Numbered from the stretch's first letter, positions 1-11,068 are shown. The stretch: 64,000 bases of DNA from Rutpela maculata (GCA_936432065.2 OW386290.2:127084677-127148676); one strand, 5' to 3'. The notes: a model not told the origin generated them from the sequence alone. Program-made: numbers and translations.

Positions 1-119
1 GACGCCTCTGATAATTCTTCAATGTATGAAACAAGATAGTTGTGTTATTTAAACTATTTTTTTCATTAAATGTTTTATTATCTTTATTGATCTGTTAAAA
101 AATATATGCAAAAATACCA

Positions 120-187
120 TTTGGTCCATACTGGGGCAGTATGGACCAAATGGGGCAGTATGGACCAAATGGGGCAGTATGGACCGT
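120..187. repeat. Short 19-bp tandem repeat with an inverted start
   Basis: A 19-bp unit containing GGGGCAGTATGGACC is repeated almost three times. The first repeat is preceded by its own partial inverse (TTGGTCCATACTG), so the 5' end can form a small hairpin. It lies directly upstream of the LINE fragment and may mark a rearranged junction. No function can be assigned. Confidence 0.8.
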
Positions 188-194
188 AGTAAAT

Positions 195-922
195 ATCGAG
201 GCAATTAAATCTTTTCACTATGTGCAAATAAACTCGATTCTCTCTTATGGTATTCTATGCTGGGGTAACTGCACTAAGATAGAGAAAGTGTTTCTATTAC
301 AAAAGAGAATAAGAAGGAGTATGCTTCAACTCAACTATATACTTTTCTGTAGGCCCTATTTCAAGCAACATGGAATCCTTACGATTTACCCATTTTATAT
401 TTTAGAATGTGTGTGTTATGTCAGAGAAAATATTGAGCAAATACCTAAATGCAGTGACATCAACAGATACACTACGCGTGCCGCAAATGACTTATATTTT
501 CCACCTAGAAGGTTGGCTCAGGGGGGCAGGGGACCATATGCAACTTCTATTAAGCTTTACCTCAAAGTCTGAAGGATTTAAGCAGCTTCAAATGATTTAG
601 AAGCCAAGTTAAAAATCTGTTAAAAATCAATGTTTTTATTATATGTCCGAATTCTTTCAATTTCGAAATTAGCCTGAGTGACCTGAAAAATCTGATTTTA
701 CTGACTGTTTTTTGTTAAATATTTTAAGTGTCTCGGGACAAATTTGTAATAATAGGCTAGGTTGTTTTATACTTTTTATTAACTTTTTAGTTTTTATATC
801 GAGTACATATATTTAAAATGTGTATTTATATATATTTTAGTAATGTGTACAGTATGTACTATTTGACAATGCCAATACTGTTATTGCAGTCTAATTGGAA
901 ATAAAGTATATTATTATTATTA
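195..922 (+). mobile_element. 5'-truncated jockey-like LINE, 3' end of ORF2 and 3' UTR
   Basis: The open frame up to 572 reads as the C-terminal part of a non-LTR retrotransposon reverse transcriptase. It shows the segment SYGILCWGN, then a stretch like LLQKRIRRSM, and later an NTR-like box (RYTTRAANDL) followed by GPYATSIKLYLKV. These are familiar from jockey-type insect LINEs. The catalytic YADD region is absent, so only the last quarter or less of ORF2 remains. After the stop come about 330 bases of AT-rich 3' UTR, an AATAAA at about 900 and a terminal ATT repeat (911-922), the usual simple-repeat tail of such elements. The fragment is 5'-truncated and cannot move by itself. A related and longer copy lies at 30-35 kb. 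Confidence 0.75.
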
Positions 923-1702
923 AGTTTTGATGAATGTTATTCTTTGGCAAATGTATCTTTACTTGTATCTAAAATTCCAAATACATTGAATATAATTCAA
1001 AGTTGAAACCCTGGATGATAAACCTTACTTTAATAATTTGACCCCGATTCTCACCTCGTTGAACTACTATTTATAACCGAACTGTTCTAATGAACATCCC
1101 ACAGATGCTAACCCGTCACACTGCGATATTTGCAGTAATCAGTAGAGAGTCTTAATCCTTACCATGTCTAATCAATGTTTTCCACAGTACAAACAGCGAC
1201 ATTAGAATAGGAATCTTGTACAAGATTATTTCAGCATCGCCTTTGATGTCTACGAGGGTGTGAACAGAGAACTAAAATAAGTAAGAAAGTAACTGGGGCT
1301 GTTCAGTCTTTATCCGTCGCTGTTCTCCGCAGACTTTTAGACTTCCACATAAAGGCAGAGTTATTTAGGACTTTCGGCAGTCTGTGACTCCTTATTTGCA
1401 ATGCCTTTCATTTAAACTTCTTCAAATTGTAACTTATTGTACTGTTAATGATTTCATTTCGTAGTATTTCTCTGAATTTATAACTGAGTTTTATGAATGG
1501 GCACGAAGAGTCTGATTAAAGCCTCTTAATATTGAAATAAAAATGTAAAATATCCATTTTATTACATAATTTATGCGTTAACAAATAGGACCATTAAAAA
1601 AAATCCAAATAAGCAAGTGAATAAATTATAGATTTATCGTATGTAATATCACTATTGCTTAGAATTTTATCGGTAAAATTTTTGCGAAAGATTTTTCGCC
1701 TG
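923..1702. other. No gene seen; AT-rich, apparently single-copy DNA
   Basis: I see no coding frame of note, no inverted repeat and no similarity to the repeats elsewhere in the window. Part of it (about 1040-1420) is less AT-rich than its surroundings and could be unique host DNA. Confidence 0.5.
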
Positions 1703-1786
1703 GTAAATTGACAGTTTATTATCTGATTAAATCCCGAGCGCTTTAGCGGGAGGAATTTAATCTTTGATAATAAACTGCCAATTTAC
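1703..1786. repeat. Hairpin MITE-like palindrome
   Basis: The arms GTAAATTGACAGTTTATTAT and its near-complement at 1764-1786 close around a GC-rich loop (CCCGAGCGCTTTAGCGGG). The whole can fold into one hairpin of about 84 bases. A related single arm (AACAGTTTATTATCTAA) occurs near 4230, so it is dispersed. No target duplication was identified. Confidence 0.6.
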
Positions 1787-2383
1787 ATGAATTATATTAC
1801 CTTTTGGCAACATAGCTTGAGCAAAAATTTATACATAAAATTTAAAAGCACGAGTGGTATTTGGGGAGAATATTTCACGAATAAATAATTCATTAAGTAT
1901 ATCTTCAATATCACGCTTTGCAATGAATTACCTTCAGACGATTTCTTGTCACTTTTTAGAGTTTACTGACCTTTATTTTCAATTTCATTATTTACGTCAC
2001 ATAATAATTCATTTCCAAAGCGACTTATCTAATAAAAACAAAGTAGGTATAATGATGTAATAACAATGACAATCAAGAGAAACAATATATGTTCAATTTT
2101 TCTAAATAAAGTCATTTATTATTATTATCATTATTATTAAATAGTTCTCGGGCACGCTTCTACCAATCACACTACGAGTAAAGCCAGAGTAAAGCCTGCA
2201 TTTTACCAATCTCTCGCTTTTACGTTCTAAGGTTGCCGACATCAGATGAAATGGTGCCGCCATCTAGTAACGCTAGCTTAACTTAACTGTGTATACAGTG
2301 AATTTTTCAAGAATTATTATATTAAAGGGTTTGTTAACATATATTTATGCATTTAATCTTTATTTTTAATTTAAGAAGTTTAA
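1787..2383. other. No gene seen; contains an ATT microsatellite
   Basis: The short frame at 1854-2060 resembles nothing I know. An interrupted ATT repeat lies at about 2113-2140 and may be the tail of an old LINE insertion. The rest is AT-rich without visible structure. Confidence 0.5.
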
Positions 2384-2386
2384 TAA

Positions 2387-3720
2387 CACAGGTTTACAAA
2401 AAAAAAGTTGTCTGGATCTGGGGTCAGACTATACGTTTCTTATGTATTTTTCGACGGTGAATTCGAATCTATTTTTAGTTTTGCTCTATCACGTCAGGAT
2501 TTTGAGATATCTTAACCTGCAAGTGAAAAAACACGTTTTTTTGACATATTTGAAGTTATGTAGCTTTGCGAATTTTTTTTTCTCGAAAAATCATGTACGG
2601 GACAAATCTTCCTCTTTAAAGTACCGTTGAGTTTGCTCAAATATCTTTTTTTTTCTCTGAGATATCGAATTTTTAAAATTGTCTGTTCATATCATATCTT
2701 TCCGAATACATTTAATTAGTACGGAAACCTTATGGTCAATATCTCGGCGAAAAAAAAAATATTTGAGCAAACTCAACGACATTTGGAGGTTCTCGATTTG
2801 TTGCTGTGTAGCTTGAGGGTCTCAGAGTTATTTTAAATTAAGGTCATAGAAGTAGGATTTTTGGGTTTTTTAAGTTTAATGTTAGTAAATTGCAGGTTTG
2901 TTGGTTGATGCGTTTGAGTTTTCACATTTGGAGTTTGTGGGTTTAAGAATGTGGTGCGGGAGAAGGAGGAGAGTGGGTGGGGTTATAGGCTTAAAGTTCA
3001 TTGCTTGAAGGTTTATTCTATATATCGACCTTAGTTAAGTATCATGTAAGATTCACAGGCCTACAAAATTAGGCAAATTTTTTGTATCAAAAACGCTACT
3101 ATATTTTTCCGAAGGTTTTCGGTGCGCTGAATCTGAATCCGGTCTCAGAATTGCTCTATCATGTCAGGATTTTGAGATATCGTAATCTAAAAGTGCAAAG
3201 AACATGGCTTTTTGACATATTTGAGGTTATTTAGCTTCGAGAATTTTTTTCTCAAGAAACCATGTGTGGGATCTTAAAGTACAAGTCTTCACCTTTAAAA
3301 TGCCGTTGAGTTTGCTCAAATATCTTTTTTTTTTTTTTTCACCGAGTTATTGCAATTTAAATAATGACCATAAGGTTTCCGTACTAATTAAATGTATTGG
3401 GAAAGATATGATATGAACAGACAATTTTAAAAATTCGATATCTCATCGAAAAAAAAAAAAGATATTTGAGCAAACTCAACGGCATTTTAAAGAGGAAAAT
3501 TTGTACTTTAAGATCCCATACATGGTTTTTCGAGAAAAAAAAATTCGAAAAGCTACATAACTTCAAATATCTCAAAAAACCGTGTTTTTTACACTTTTAA
3601 GTTAGGATATCTCAAAATCCTGAAGTGATAGAGCAAAACTAAAAACAGATTTGAATTCAGCGTCGAAGAATACATAAGAAACATATGGAACAGACAACTT
3701 TTTTTTTTTGTAAACCCGTA
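2387..3720. mobile_element. Foldback element of the CACAG...ACAAAAAAA family (copy 1)
   Basis: The ends are inverted copies: CACAGGTTTACAAAAAA followed by GTTGTCTG at the left, and CAGACAAC plus a T run plus GTAAACCCGTA at the right. Both are flanked by TAA (2384-2386 and 3721-3723), a 3-bp duplication of the TWA type. The arms (about 2387-2770 and 3390-3720) share a block with TCACGTCAGGATTTTGAGAT and GTTGAGTTTGCTCAAATATC. A third, directly oriented copy of the block sits inside at about 3060-3340. There is no coding capacity. Copies 2 to 4 of the family, at 10541, 14059 and 37537, share the ends but not the interior. Confidence 0.7.
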
Positions 3721-3723
3721 TAA

Positions 3724-4737
3724 TTAATTAAGGTTTGCTTGTTTAAGTAGAGAGAACTTTAAGTACAACGAATTATAATTTATAATGCTAGTGCAGAGTT
3801 TTTATTTTCCGTGTTGTTACCTACTTTCTGATGGATTACTATACGTAAGTATATTTGTGTATTTAACATGAAATAATTGATTTGTCTGCTTCGTAGGCAT
3901 TTGTATTTAATTTTAGTTGTGAAAATTATTTTGTAATTACGTTAGGCATAGGCAATGAAACAACGACCAGTGGTTTCAACATAAAACACTGTAGTTTGAA
4001 TAATTGTACATTTTTAATAAATAAATAAATTTTTTCATTTTAATACGCTTGAAGAAAAAATAGTATATATTATACGGGGTTGAACGCGTTTTTTGTGTTT
4101 CGCCCAGTTTTCAGCTTCGGCTTCACCTCAGCCGCAAATCCTGGGCTCAACAGAAAAAAAAGAGTGCGATCTACTCCTAGTAATATAATATATTATTCGA
4201 AAGCGTTGTTGCCTGATAATATAAAGATAACGTAAATTAACAGTTTATTATCTAAGACCGATACATCTTTTTCGTCATACCTCCCTCGAAAATATACTCT
4301 AATTCCATTGTTTTGTTGACACTCTATGTACCAAATACTTGTTGCCATGGGTAACGGGTCACTATTTTTCATAACGTCCCTAGGGAAATAAAGTAAATTT
4401 GGGAAAATTTTCTCTATTACATAACAAGTATTATTTGTTTTATCTTTTTTGGAAGTAAATCCAGACAAGCCTTACCTGCTATATCTTCTATATCCGACAT
4501 TATTATAATAAATATGATTTAATTTATCTTGACAGTAGTTGCCATTTGAATAGAAGCCGCATCCCAAATTTATTTTACTAACGGTTGCCTTGGATATTCC
4601 AAGCATCGCTACCTCTAATATTTGCTTAGCAGATATGAAACCTGACTCAAATAATTATAGTTTTCCACTGGTTTTCTCAAGTTTTTTTTTCTAGTCTAAT
4701 GATTTATGGGTATGGTATAACGAACAATATAATATGC
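3724..4737. other. No gene seen
   Basis: The minus frame at 4193-4468 (91 codons) has no recognisable domain and I do not call it. A single arm of the 1703-1786 palindrome lies near 4225-4245. A short stretch at about 4095-4160 contains CGCCCAGTTTTCAGCTTCGG and its partial inverse, but has no other features. Confidence 0.45.
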
Positions 4738-4853
4738 ACCGCGAGTCGTACAGCGCGATTTTTTGGTCTCGAATACTTGCAAAGCTCGGCCCTATGGGCC
4801 TCGGATTGCAAACTGTATTCTCGACCAAAAAAAGTGTACTTACGACCCTTGGT
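4738..4853. repeat. Small hairpin MITE with ACC...GGT ends
   Basis: The 116-base stretch starts ACCGCGAGTCGTACA and ends TGTACTTACGACCCTTGGT, which are imperfect inverted copies. Inside, TTTTTTGGTCTCGAATAC pairs with the block ending GACCAAAAAA, around a central GGCCCTATGGGCC. The element is wholly palindromic, non-coding and likely a MITE remnant. Its superfamily is undetermined. Confidence 0.55.
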
Positions 4854-5085
4854 ACATAAATAACTATTACTTGTCCTAAGTAAATTCAAAGTCTTCGATT
4901 GTGTTAATCATGCATGTTTATAGAATTTTTATAGAATTTTAAGGCAGGAAAGAAGTGAAGCAGATATTAAAAAAATCTAATAAGAAATCTGGAAGGAAAA
5001 AAATAATATAGGAAACAATTAATAGGGTCAAAAATAAATAATGAAGAAAATAACGCCTTACTCCCCAAAGAGGAAACACGAAGCA

Positions 5086-5130
5086 GCTACGGACACGTGT
5101 TTCGGAATTATTGTTCCTCATCAGCGTAGC
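5086..5130 (-). ncRNA. Type I hammerhead ribozyme, inverted copy
   Basis: Read on the minus strand, the sequence gives stem I strand GCTACG, core CTGATGA, stem II GGAA-CAATAA-TTCC, core GAAA, a tiny stem III (ACA-CG-TGT), cleavage nucleotide C and the stem I partner CGTAGC. All conserved core bases of the family are present. The minus-strand sequence over this span is identical to the plus-strand copy at 5436-5480. Confidence 0.88.
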
Positions 5131-5435
5131 GTAGCAACGAAAAGGCTCTGGAAAGGACAGAGAGGAACAATAATTGAAGGTTGAAAGCACAGTACACAGT
5201 ACTCTTATTCGTGCATTCATATCTAGATCGGTCTATTTAAGACCTTCACCGACAGTCGGCACATAGAGCCCAATTAAATTGGGCAGTCCACATAGGGCTC
5301 TATGTGCCGACTGTCGGTCAAGGTCTTAAACAGACCGATCTAGATATGAATGCACAAATAAGAGTACTATGAACTGTGCTTTCAACCTTCAATTATTGTT
5401 CCTATCTGTCCTTTCCAGATCCTTTTCGTTGCTAC

Positions 5436-5480
5436 GCTACGCTGATGAGGAACAATAATTCCGAAACACGTGTCCGTAGC
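5436..5480 (+). ncRNA. Type I hammerhead ribozyme
   Basis: The order is stem I strand GCTACG (5436-5441), CTGATGA (5442-5448), stem II GGAA/TTCC with loop CAATAA (5449-5462), GAAA (5463-5466), short stem III ending at T5473, predicted cleavage 3' of C5474, and CGTAGC (5475-5480) closing a perfect 6-bp stem I. Stem III has only three pairs around a CG loop; such minimal stems III are known in Penelope and satellite hammerheads, which often work as dimers. Self-cleavage would release the repeat as a unit-length RNA with 5'-hydroxyl and 2',3'-cyclic phosphate ends. Confidence 0.9.
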
Positions 5481-5703
5481 TGCTTCATGTTTCCTTTTTG
5501 TCCTCACTATTTATTTTGGACCCTATTAATTCTTTCCTATTTTATTTGACTCGCCAGGTTGAAATTGGGCAGTCCACATAGGGCTCTATGTGCCGACTGT
5601 CGGTAAAGGTCTTAAATAGACCGATCTAGATATGAATGCATAAATAAGAGTACTGTGTACTGTGCTTTCAACCTTCAATTATTGTTGCTACGCTACGCTG
5701 ACA

Positions 5704-6141
5704 AGAAAAAAAAATATTAACGATTTCGTAAAACATGTAATTCGGGTAAAGTTCATATATTTCTCTTTGATAATGAAATCCCTACTTTAAAGACATTTTT
5801 ACAGTCCTTGAATGAAGATGAAAATATACCCAGAATGACCTAAACAACGCTTAGAAAAATTTTACGTGATTTGAACTCTGTATTTGCAAAAGTAAATAGG
5901 AACAGTATCCTACTTTTAAAATTTTAATAACTCGTTAAATTAGAAAGGAAAAAAATGAATTTTAACTCTGACATACCTTGCATTTTTTTTCTTATTAACA
6001 CTTCATTAGGGTGTGATTAGCCAAATCTTAATATTTCGACTCCTGCTATCCACAGATAAGTGTTATAACATTACTTATGAATCACCCTGTATAATGACAG
6101 CTTATCATCAGTGTAGTAAATAGGATGACACTTAAAATGTA
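5704..6141. other. No gene seen; fragment of a mariner-type terminal repeat
   Basis: The stretch is AT-rich and without reading frames. At about 6072-6096 the sequence ATTACTTATGAATCACCCTGTATA resembles the terminal repeat of a Tc1/mariner element next to its TA target, but I found no partner end. Confidence 0.4.
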
Positions 6142-6330
6142 TTATTCGTCTAATATACTGTTGGTGTATAAAAGGAAGGGTATTGGACCTAACACCGTTC
6201 CCTGCGGTACACCCACTGTCACTTTCCTCGGGCCACTTATGCAATTTTCTATTTTAACACGTTGCAGTTTATGTGACAAGTAATCTCGCAAATGATTCAA
6301 AGTTGGTCCTCGGATATTGTTACAGAACAT
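6142..6330 (-). pseudogene. LINE reverse transcriptase fragment (motif around the VPQG box)
   Basis: The minus-strand frame contains RDYLSHKLQRVKI followed by VTVGVPQGTVLGPI and FLLYTN. This is the palm segment of a non-LTR reverse transcriptase just before the YADD active site, where intact relatives read GVPQGTVLGPILFLLYIND. Only about 60 residues survive. The neighbouring fragment at 9699-10200 carries the preceding RT segment, on the same strand and in a similar LINE type, so both may come from one family. It is non-functional. Confidence 0.75.
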
Positions 6331-6987
6331 CCCAGAATAGACCTAAGTCAAAGACTAAATAAAAATTTTGACTTATAAAAAATTCATTTAGACATTTTAG
6401 ACCATAACATGCAAGACTGAAAGGCACCAAAGCCGAAAACTGGCACAAAAAGACTTATACACATTCGTCAAGAAGTAAGACACAACCAGGTGAAAATAAG
6501 AAGAATCATGGAATTATCACTTAGGAAAATATGTTCATGTCCAGGCCGTAAGTATATTATGTTCATGGTAAAGTATACTGAAAATAAAGGTATAATTTTG
6601 GTCAAAGACACAATTAGATTATACTTTTTCAAAAGCGCGCCAAAGTTGGACTTGCACAACAACAAAAACAATATTCCTTTTAAGAAGTACGCTAAAAATG
6701 TACTTAGGCAATTACTTGGCAAAGATTAGTAAAACGGTCAAGGCCGATTTCTCGAATAAAACAAATTTGGATTCATCCAGCAGCTCGTCAATTGCGCCGT
6801 TGAATAATCGGTAGAAAGCGATAGTTGGAAAACCAAATGCAGGTCTTTCCAAATGACAAAGTTATAGAGAAAACACAAAGCCACTTGCCAAAAAGTCGCT
6901 CGAAGGCGAAGTAGAGTCACATCCCTTATATTGAACCTATGTGAGGACCGGTACGTCGCGAGACAGAAAACTGAAATAACTCATATA
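6331..6987. other. No gene supported
   Basis: Overlapping short frames at 6468-6729 on both strands have no recognisable domain. The sequence is otherwise unremarkable up to the mariner end. Confidence 0.4.
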
Positions 6988-9105
6988 CAGTGTGTCCCAG
7001 GATAGATGTAATGGACCAAAAACTTTGGAATTTTGGAATGGTATTTGGGAATTGAGTCCTGCTTGTTGTAAAACTAAAGTATACCAAAAATGACTTGATT
7101 TGGTGTTCTACAGGGTGTTTTATAAGCAAAGTTGTAAAAATCACCACTAATAAAGTACCTTTTTCAAAATATGAAAAAATTCCACTAAGAAAAGTTATTT
7201 AGAATGCAATTTTATACCTCTATACCAAATTTCAGGAATATAAAATAATTTTTTGAAACTTCCCATTTTTTCAATAAATTAGTATTTTATTTTGAACCAT
7301 TCAATTAAAACTGCATAGAAATTATTTTTTGTGAATTAATATTTAAAGTTATGTAGAAGCTAAAAGTAGGCTATGAGAAAAGCAGTGGATACATATTTAT
7401 CATTTATTATTGACGTATCTGTCAAACGTAGTCAATATTATCCTTAATTTCTGTTTCAAATTAACGAACCAAGCATAAAAAATTAAGTGAAAATGGTACT
7501 CAAAGTGCGTGAAAAAATTTATATTGTGCAGTGCTACGGAATTGGCGGTGAAAACTCGCTAAGAGAAGTGGTAAGCCAATTTAATTTGAAATTTCCAAAC
7601 ACTGCTTTGTCACGTACTCAGGCTATGAGAATAACTAAAAAGTTTCTGGCTACTGGTAGTGTTCTTAACATGAAAAGAAAAATAAAAGCATATGATGAAG
7701 ACATTGTTGGGGCTATTATAGCTCATACCTCTGTTATAGAAAATCCTAGGATGCTACTAAGAGAGAGATCAGCTCTTATTAATATTAGCAAGTCTGAACC
7801 CCAAAGAATTTACAAGACAAAGAAAATTAGGGCATATAAAGCAAATTATAAACATACGCTTGAAGAGGGAGATGACGGCCGTAGGTTGAATTTTTGTTTG
7901 ACCATTGGAGAAAAAATCATGGAAGAGAGATTTTTTCATCATTTCATAATTTTCTCAGATGAATCCACATTCACAACCAATGGTGTTGTTTCATCTCAGA
8001 ATTGTCGGTTTTGGGCTTCTGAAAATCCAAATTTTAGAATTCATTGTAGAAGACAATATTATAGAAAAGTGAATGTGTGGTGTGCCGTTTCTTATCACGT
8101 TGGAGTTATTGGACCTTATTTCATTGAGGGAAGGTTAAACCGGCACACTTATTTACAGCTTCTTGAAAGATTTTCTGAAGAACATTTAAATATTTTTAAA
8201 GATATGCCTTTAGTTCATTTTAAACATGATGGTTGGCCTGGTCACTCCACAGAAATGGTAATCGGTGATTGAATTTAAATTTTGGAGAAAACTGGATTGC
8301 CAGGAATGGACCGATCAAGTGGCCGGCGAGATCCCCAGACCTATCAATATTGGATTTCTTTTTATGGGGTCGCCTTAAGCAGTTGGTTTACGCTGAACTA
8401 CTTCCTAACGATGTAGCAGTATTGAAGCACAGAATTACAAATGCCGTAAACTCCATACCGCTAGATCATATTCGAACCAGTTTTAAGGACTTCAGGAGGA
8501 GGATCGAAATGTGTGTGGATGTGGGTGGTAGCTACGTCGAATAATAAAAAAAATTGTAAACATTGTTTTGTATTGGTCAATAATTAATTTGTTTGTGAAT
8601 CTGTTGTTTTTGACATTTATTACTTGTTATAATTTTTAAACCTCATTAATCTTCTGTTAATAATTGTTTCTTGTTTTACAATTAGTTCGATTAACATTAT
8701 ACCTTCTTACATCTCGTATATTCAATTTTTTATTTACCAATAGCCTACTTTTTGAGATGATTAACATTTGCTCCTACACAACTTTAAATATGAATTCAAC
8801 TCTTAATTCGCAAAAAATGGGAAGTTTCAAAAGAATAATTTTATATTCCTGAAACTTGGTATAGAGGTATAAAATTTCATTCTAAATAACTTTTCTTAGT
8901 GGAATTTTTTCATATTTTGAAAAATAAAGGTAATTTATTAGTGATGATTTTTACAACTTTGCTTATAAAACTCCCTGTAGAACACCAAATCAAGTCATAT
9001 ACTTTAGTTTTACAACAAGCAGAACTCAATCCCCAAATACCGTTCCAAAATTCCAAAATTTTTGGTCCATTACACCTCTTGTTACATCTATCCTGGGACA
9101 CACTG
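6988..9105 (+). mobile_element. Mariner-like element with long inverted repeats (copy 1)
   Basis: The element starts CAGTGTGTCCCAGGATAG and ends CTATCCTGGGACACACTG, each next to a TA dinucleotide (6986-6987 and 9106-9107), the Tc1/mariner target. The inverted repeats are unusually long, about 370-390 bp (6988 to about 7375, and about 8738 to 9105), and both include the block AGTCATTTTTGGTATACTTT or its relics. Between them lies one transposase frame with a frameshift. A second copy is at 26996-29334. This copy is inactive as read, though its ends look serviceable. Confidence 0.85.
7493..8544 (+). pseudogene. Mariner-like transposase, frameshifted (candidate DD41D group)
   Basis: The protein would cut and join the element ends. 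The N-terminal 120 residues look like the helix-turn-helix region of this insect family (REKIYIVQCYGIGGENSLRE). The catalytic triad is visible as FSDESTF, HDGWPGH and SPDLSILDFFLWG. If the third Asp is the one in LDFF, the spacing between the second and third Asp is 41 residues, as in DD41D mariners; this is my count, not an alignment. A one-base loss near 8258-8263 shifts the frame after HSTEM, and the second part continues at 8269-8544 in another frame. The start is the ATG at 7493, since the GTG at 7487 is not a eukaryotic start. The second copy is intact at this site but broken elsewhere. Confidence 0.8.
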
Positions 9106-9107
9106 TA

Positions 9108-9698
9108 TAGTTAAACTCAAATAGAACTCCGTTCTTGTGAATGATATAATCACGATAAAGAACTTTAAAGCTAATAACAAGTGTCCCAAAATTCTAAGTA
9201 AAATATTTTAATATTAATTCAAGTCTGAAGTTGTGTGAATCGTTTCTACCAAATCGATTGCCATCGCACGTTCTACATTATATGGTAGCATCAACAGCTT
9301 TCTAGAAGAGGTGGCCGACCTTGCCCTACTTGCGGAAGGCGCTTCTATTCAAATTATATAATTTATTAGATAGGATATTGCAAAATTTTAATTGTACTTA
9401 TTTTAAACCTCATCAATAAATGGTATTATTTGAACTATTGTATTTTATTGATTGAATGACTTGTTTCAAGTCCTGTCCCTCGAGGGCTTTCGTTTGATAG
9501 GCTGGAAGTAAGTAAATCTCAGACCCCACAAGTTTGCATCTCAATAACCCGATCACATACGGAAGCTCTAGAGGGATTTTTTTATGAAGACCAATCCATT
9601 AAAACGTTAGGTAAATAAAAAAAAGTGCATCGAGAGAAAAAACAATTTTTGGAGAGAGCGTCGTTAGTAATATACGGTAAATGCAGCCTTCATCATTC
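9108..9698. other. No gene seen
   Basis: Plain AT-rich sequence between the mariner and a LINE fragment. I recognised no repeat ends or frames in it. Confidence 0.4.
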
Positions 9699-10200
9699 TT
9701 AGCTATCAAATATCTCACACATCTTATTGAACCTGCCTGGGAGTGGAAGACCACACACGAACAAAGGAGAACGCGACTGGCGCCTTGATAAACACATTGG
9801 TGTCGCGCCACTCAGACGCTGTGTGGTAAGTTCTTCTACAATATCAAAGTTATACAACTTGTTTAAGTGCTTGTTGTGTGACACTGTATCGAATGTCTCG
9901 ACCAAATCAAGAAAAATGGCTAAACACTTTCTTAACTGGTCCAAGATACTCACAGTTGTTTTGAAGAAATCTATAACGTTTTTCTGTAAGAGCTGTTTAT
10001 AAAACAAAACTGTCTTTTTGTTATCACATCAAGCATATCAAGGAATGAAGTTAATAATTTTTTTAACTGAAATTTTTGAGAAATTATATACCACAGAGAT
10101 CGGTCGATAATTCGTTAGTTGTTCTAGGTCACCCATTATGTACGAATGTAATAAGGGATTATTTCCACTGTATGGACACTGGGCAGATTACAATTTTTAT
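9699..10200 (-). pseudogene. LINE reverse transcriptase fragment (fingers/palm, motif A region)
   Basis: The minus frame 9699-10007 contains SILDQLRKCLAIFLDLVETFDTVSH, which matches the motif A region of non-LTR reverse transcriptases (usual form FLDLSKAFDTV; here the Lys-Ala pair is Glu-Thr). Further upstream on the minus strand (10010-10200) degenerate sequence looks like the preceding fingers segment. About 60 residues match well, after which the frame loses similarity. The fragment is dead and shares its type with 6142-6330. Confidence 0.7.
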
Positions 10201-10540
10201 AGGTTAAGTTATAACGTCAACCAGTGGTTTCTAGATATATTTAGGTATATTTTTTATTAGTTCTGTTTTTATTCCACTTAGGAAATGTACTTTATTGTCT
10301 TATCCATCAAATTTGACCAGTCCTGTCGAAGGGGAGGGGGGGGATGCGGGGTAATTCCCCTCGGGCCCGGGCTTGCTTTAGGGGCCCGGAATGTGACGAA
10401 GTCTCTAAGACTACATCTCAACTAGAAGTAATCATTTGTTTAAAATATTCAATCCAATCGGAATGACAAGAAGTCCAATGGACAAAGATACGAGCTGACA
10501 GACGGTATTGGTTTGCTCCTTTACACCTTTTCATTCATTA
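10201..10540. other. No gene; short G/C-rich tract
   Basis: Positions about 10327-10390 form a strikingly GC-rich island in this AT-rich window, including a GGGGAGGGGGGG run and GGGCCCGGGC. It could form a quadruplex or be a low-quality tract. No frame crosses it convincingly. Confidence 0.4.
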
Positions 10541-11065
10541 CACAGGCCCACAAAAAAAGTGATCTGCTCCGGGGTACTGACCATACCTATCCCTTGTAGC
10601 CGCTGAACACAAATCTGACCTTAGTTTTTCCCCAGCACGTCAGGTTTTTTTGTAACAAAATAAATATATAAATATTACGATTCAACAGACTTTTTGCTGT
10701 TAAAAAAAAACCGGACGTGTTAGGGAAAAACTAAGGTCAAATTCGTGTTCAGCGGCTCAAAATACAAGGGATAGGAGTGGTCAGTACCCCCGCGCAGATC
10801 ACTTTTTTTGGTGATAACTGTGCCACAATCAGTGTGGCACAATACCGCAAAAATCTGATCTTAGTTTTTCCTCAGCACGTCATGTTTTTTTTTTTAAACG
10901 CAAATAAATATATAAATATTACGATCCAACAGACTTTTTTGCATTAAAAAAAAAACCTGACGTGCTGGGGGAAAACTAAGGTCAGATTCGTGTTCAGCGG
11001 GTCAAAATAAAGGAATAGATATGGTCAGTACCCCGGCGCAGACCACTTTTTTTTGTGGGCCTGTG
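10541..11065. mobile_element. Foldback element of the CACAG...ACAAAAAAA family (copy 2)
   Basis: The left end CACAGGCCCACAAAAAAAGT and right end ACTTTTTTTTGTGGGCCTGTG are inverted copies, flanked by TTA on both sides (10538-10540, 11066-11068). The inside is two successive hairpin units (about 10541-10810 and 10845-11065). Each is built from CTGACCTTAGTTTTTCCC-type arms around a short AT loop, with GGTACTGACCAT and its inverse outside. No coding sequence is present. The 3-bp TWA duplication is what PIF/Harbinger elements make, but no transposase is available to confirm the superfamily. Confidence 0.75.
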
Positions 11066-11068
11066 TTA

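Larger units (their letters stand above)
4995..5703 (+). mobile_element. Tandem and inverted repeat carrying hammerhead ribozymes (retrozyme or Penelope-pLTR-like)
   Basis: A 286-bp unit (5278-5563) starts ATTGGGCAGTCCACATAGG, contains a complete hammerhead ribozyme and is followed by a direct partial copy (5564-5703). The partial copy has an internal deletion and stops just after the CTGA of its ribozyme core, followed by an A-rich run. Upstream, about 4995-5277 holds the same unit in inverted orientation with its own intact ribozyme, so 5070-5500 forms a long palindrome centred near 5277. Hammerheads in dimeric or tandem repeats are known from Penelope-like elements (pLTRs), retrozymes and ribozyme-bearing satellites. 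No coding sequence is present, so this is probably a non-autonomous unit. The inverted copy lies at the 5' side relative to the direct ribozyme-sense copies. Confidence 0.75.

Noticed and set aside
4193..4468. 91-codon minus-strand frame
   Set aside because: No recognisable domain, AT-rich composition like the surrounding DNA and no splice or promoter context.
6100..6125. CTGATGA on the minus strand near a mariner-type end
   Set aside because: No GAAA or pairing stems follow within a plausible distance.
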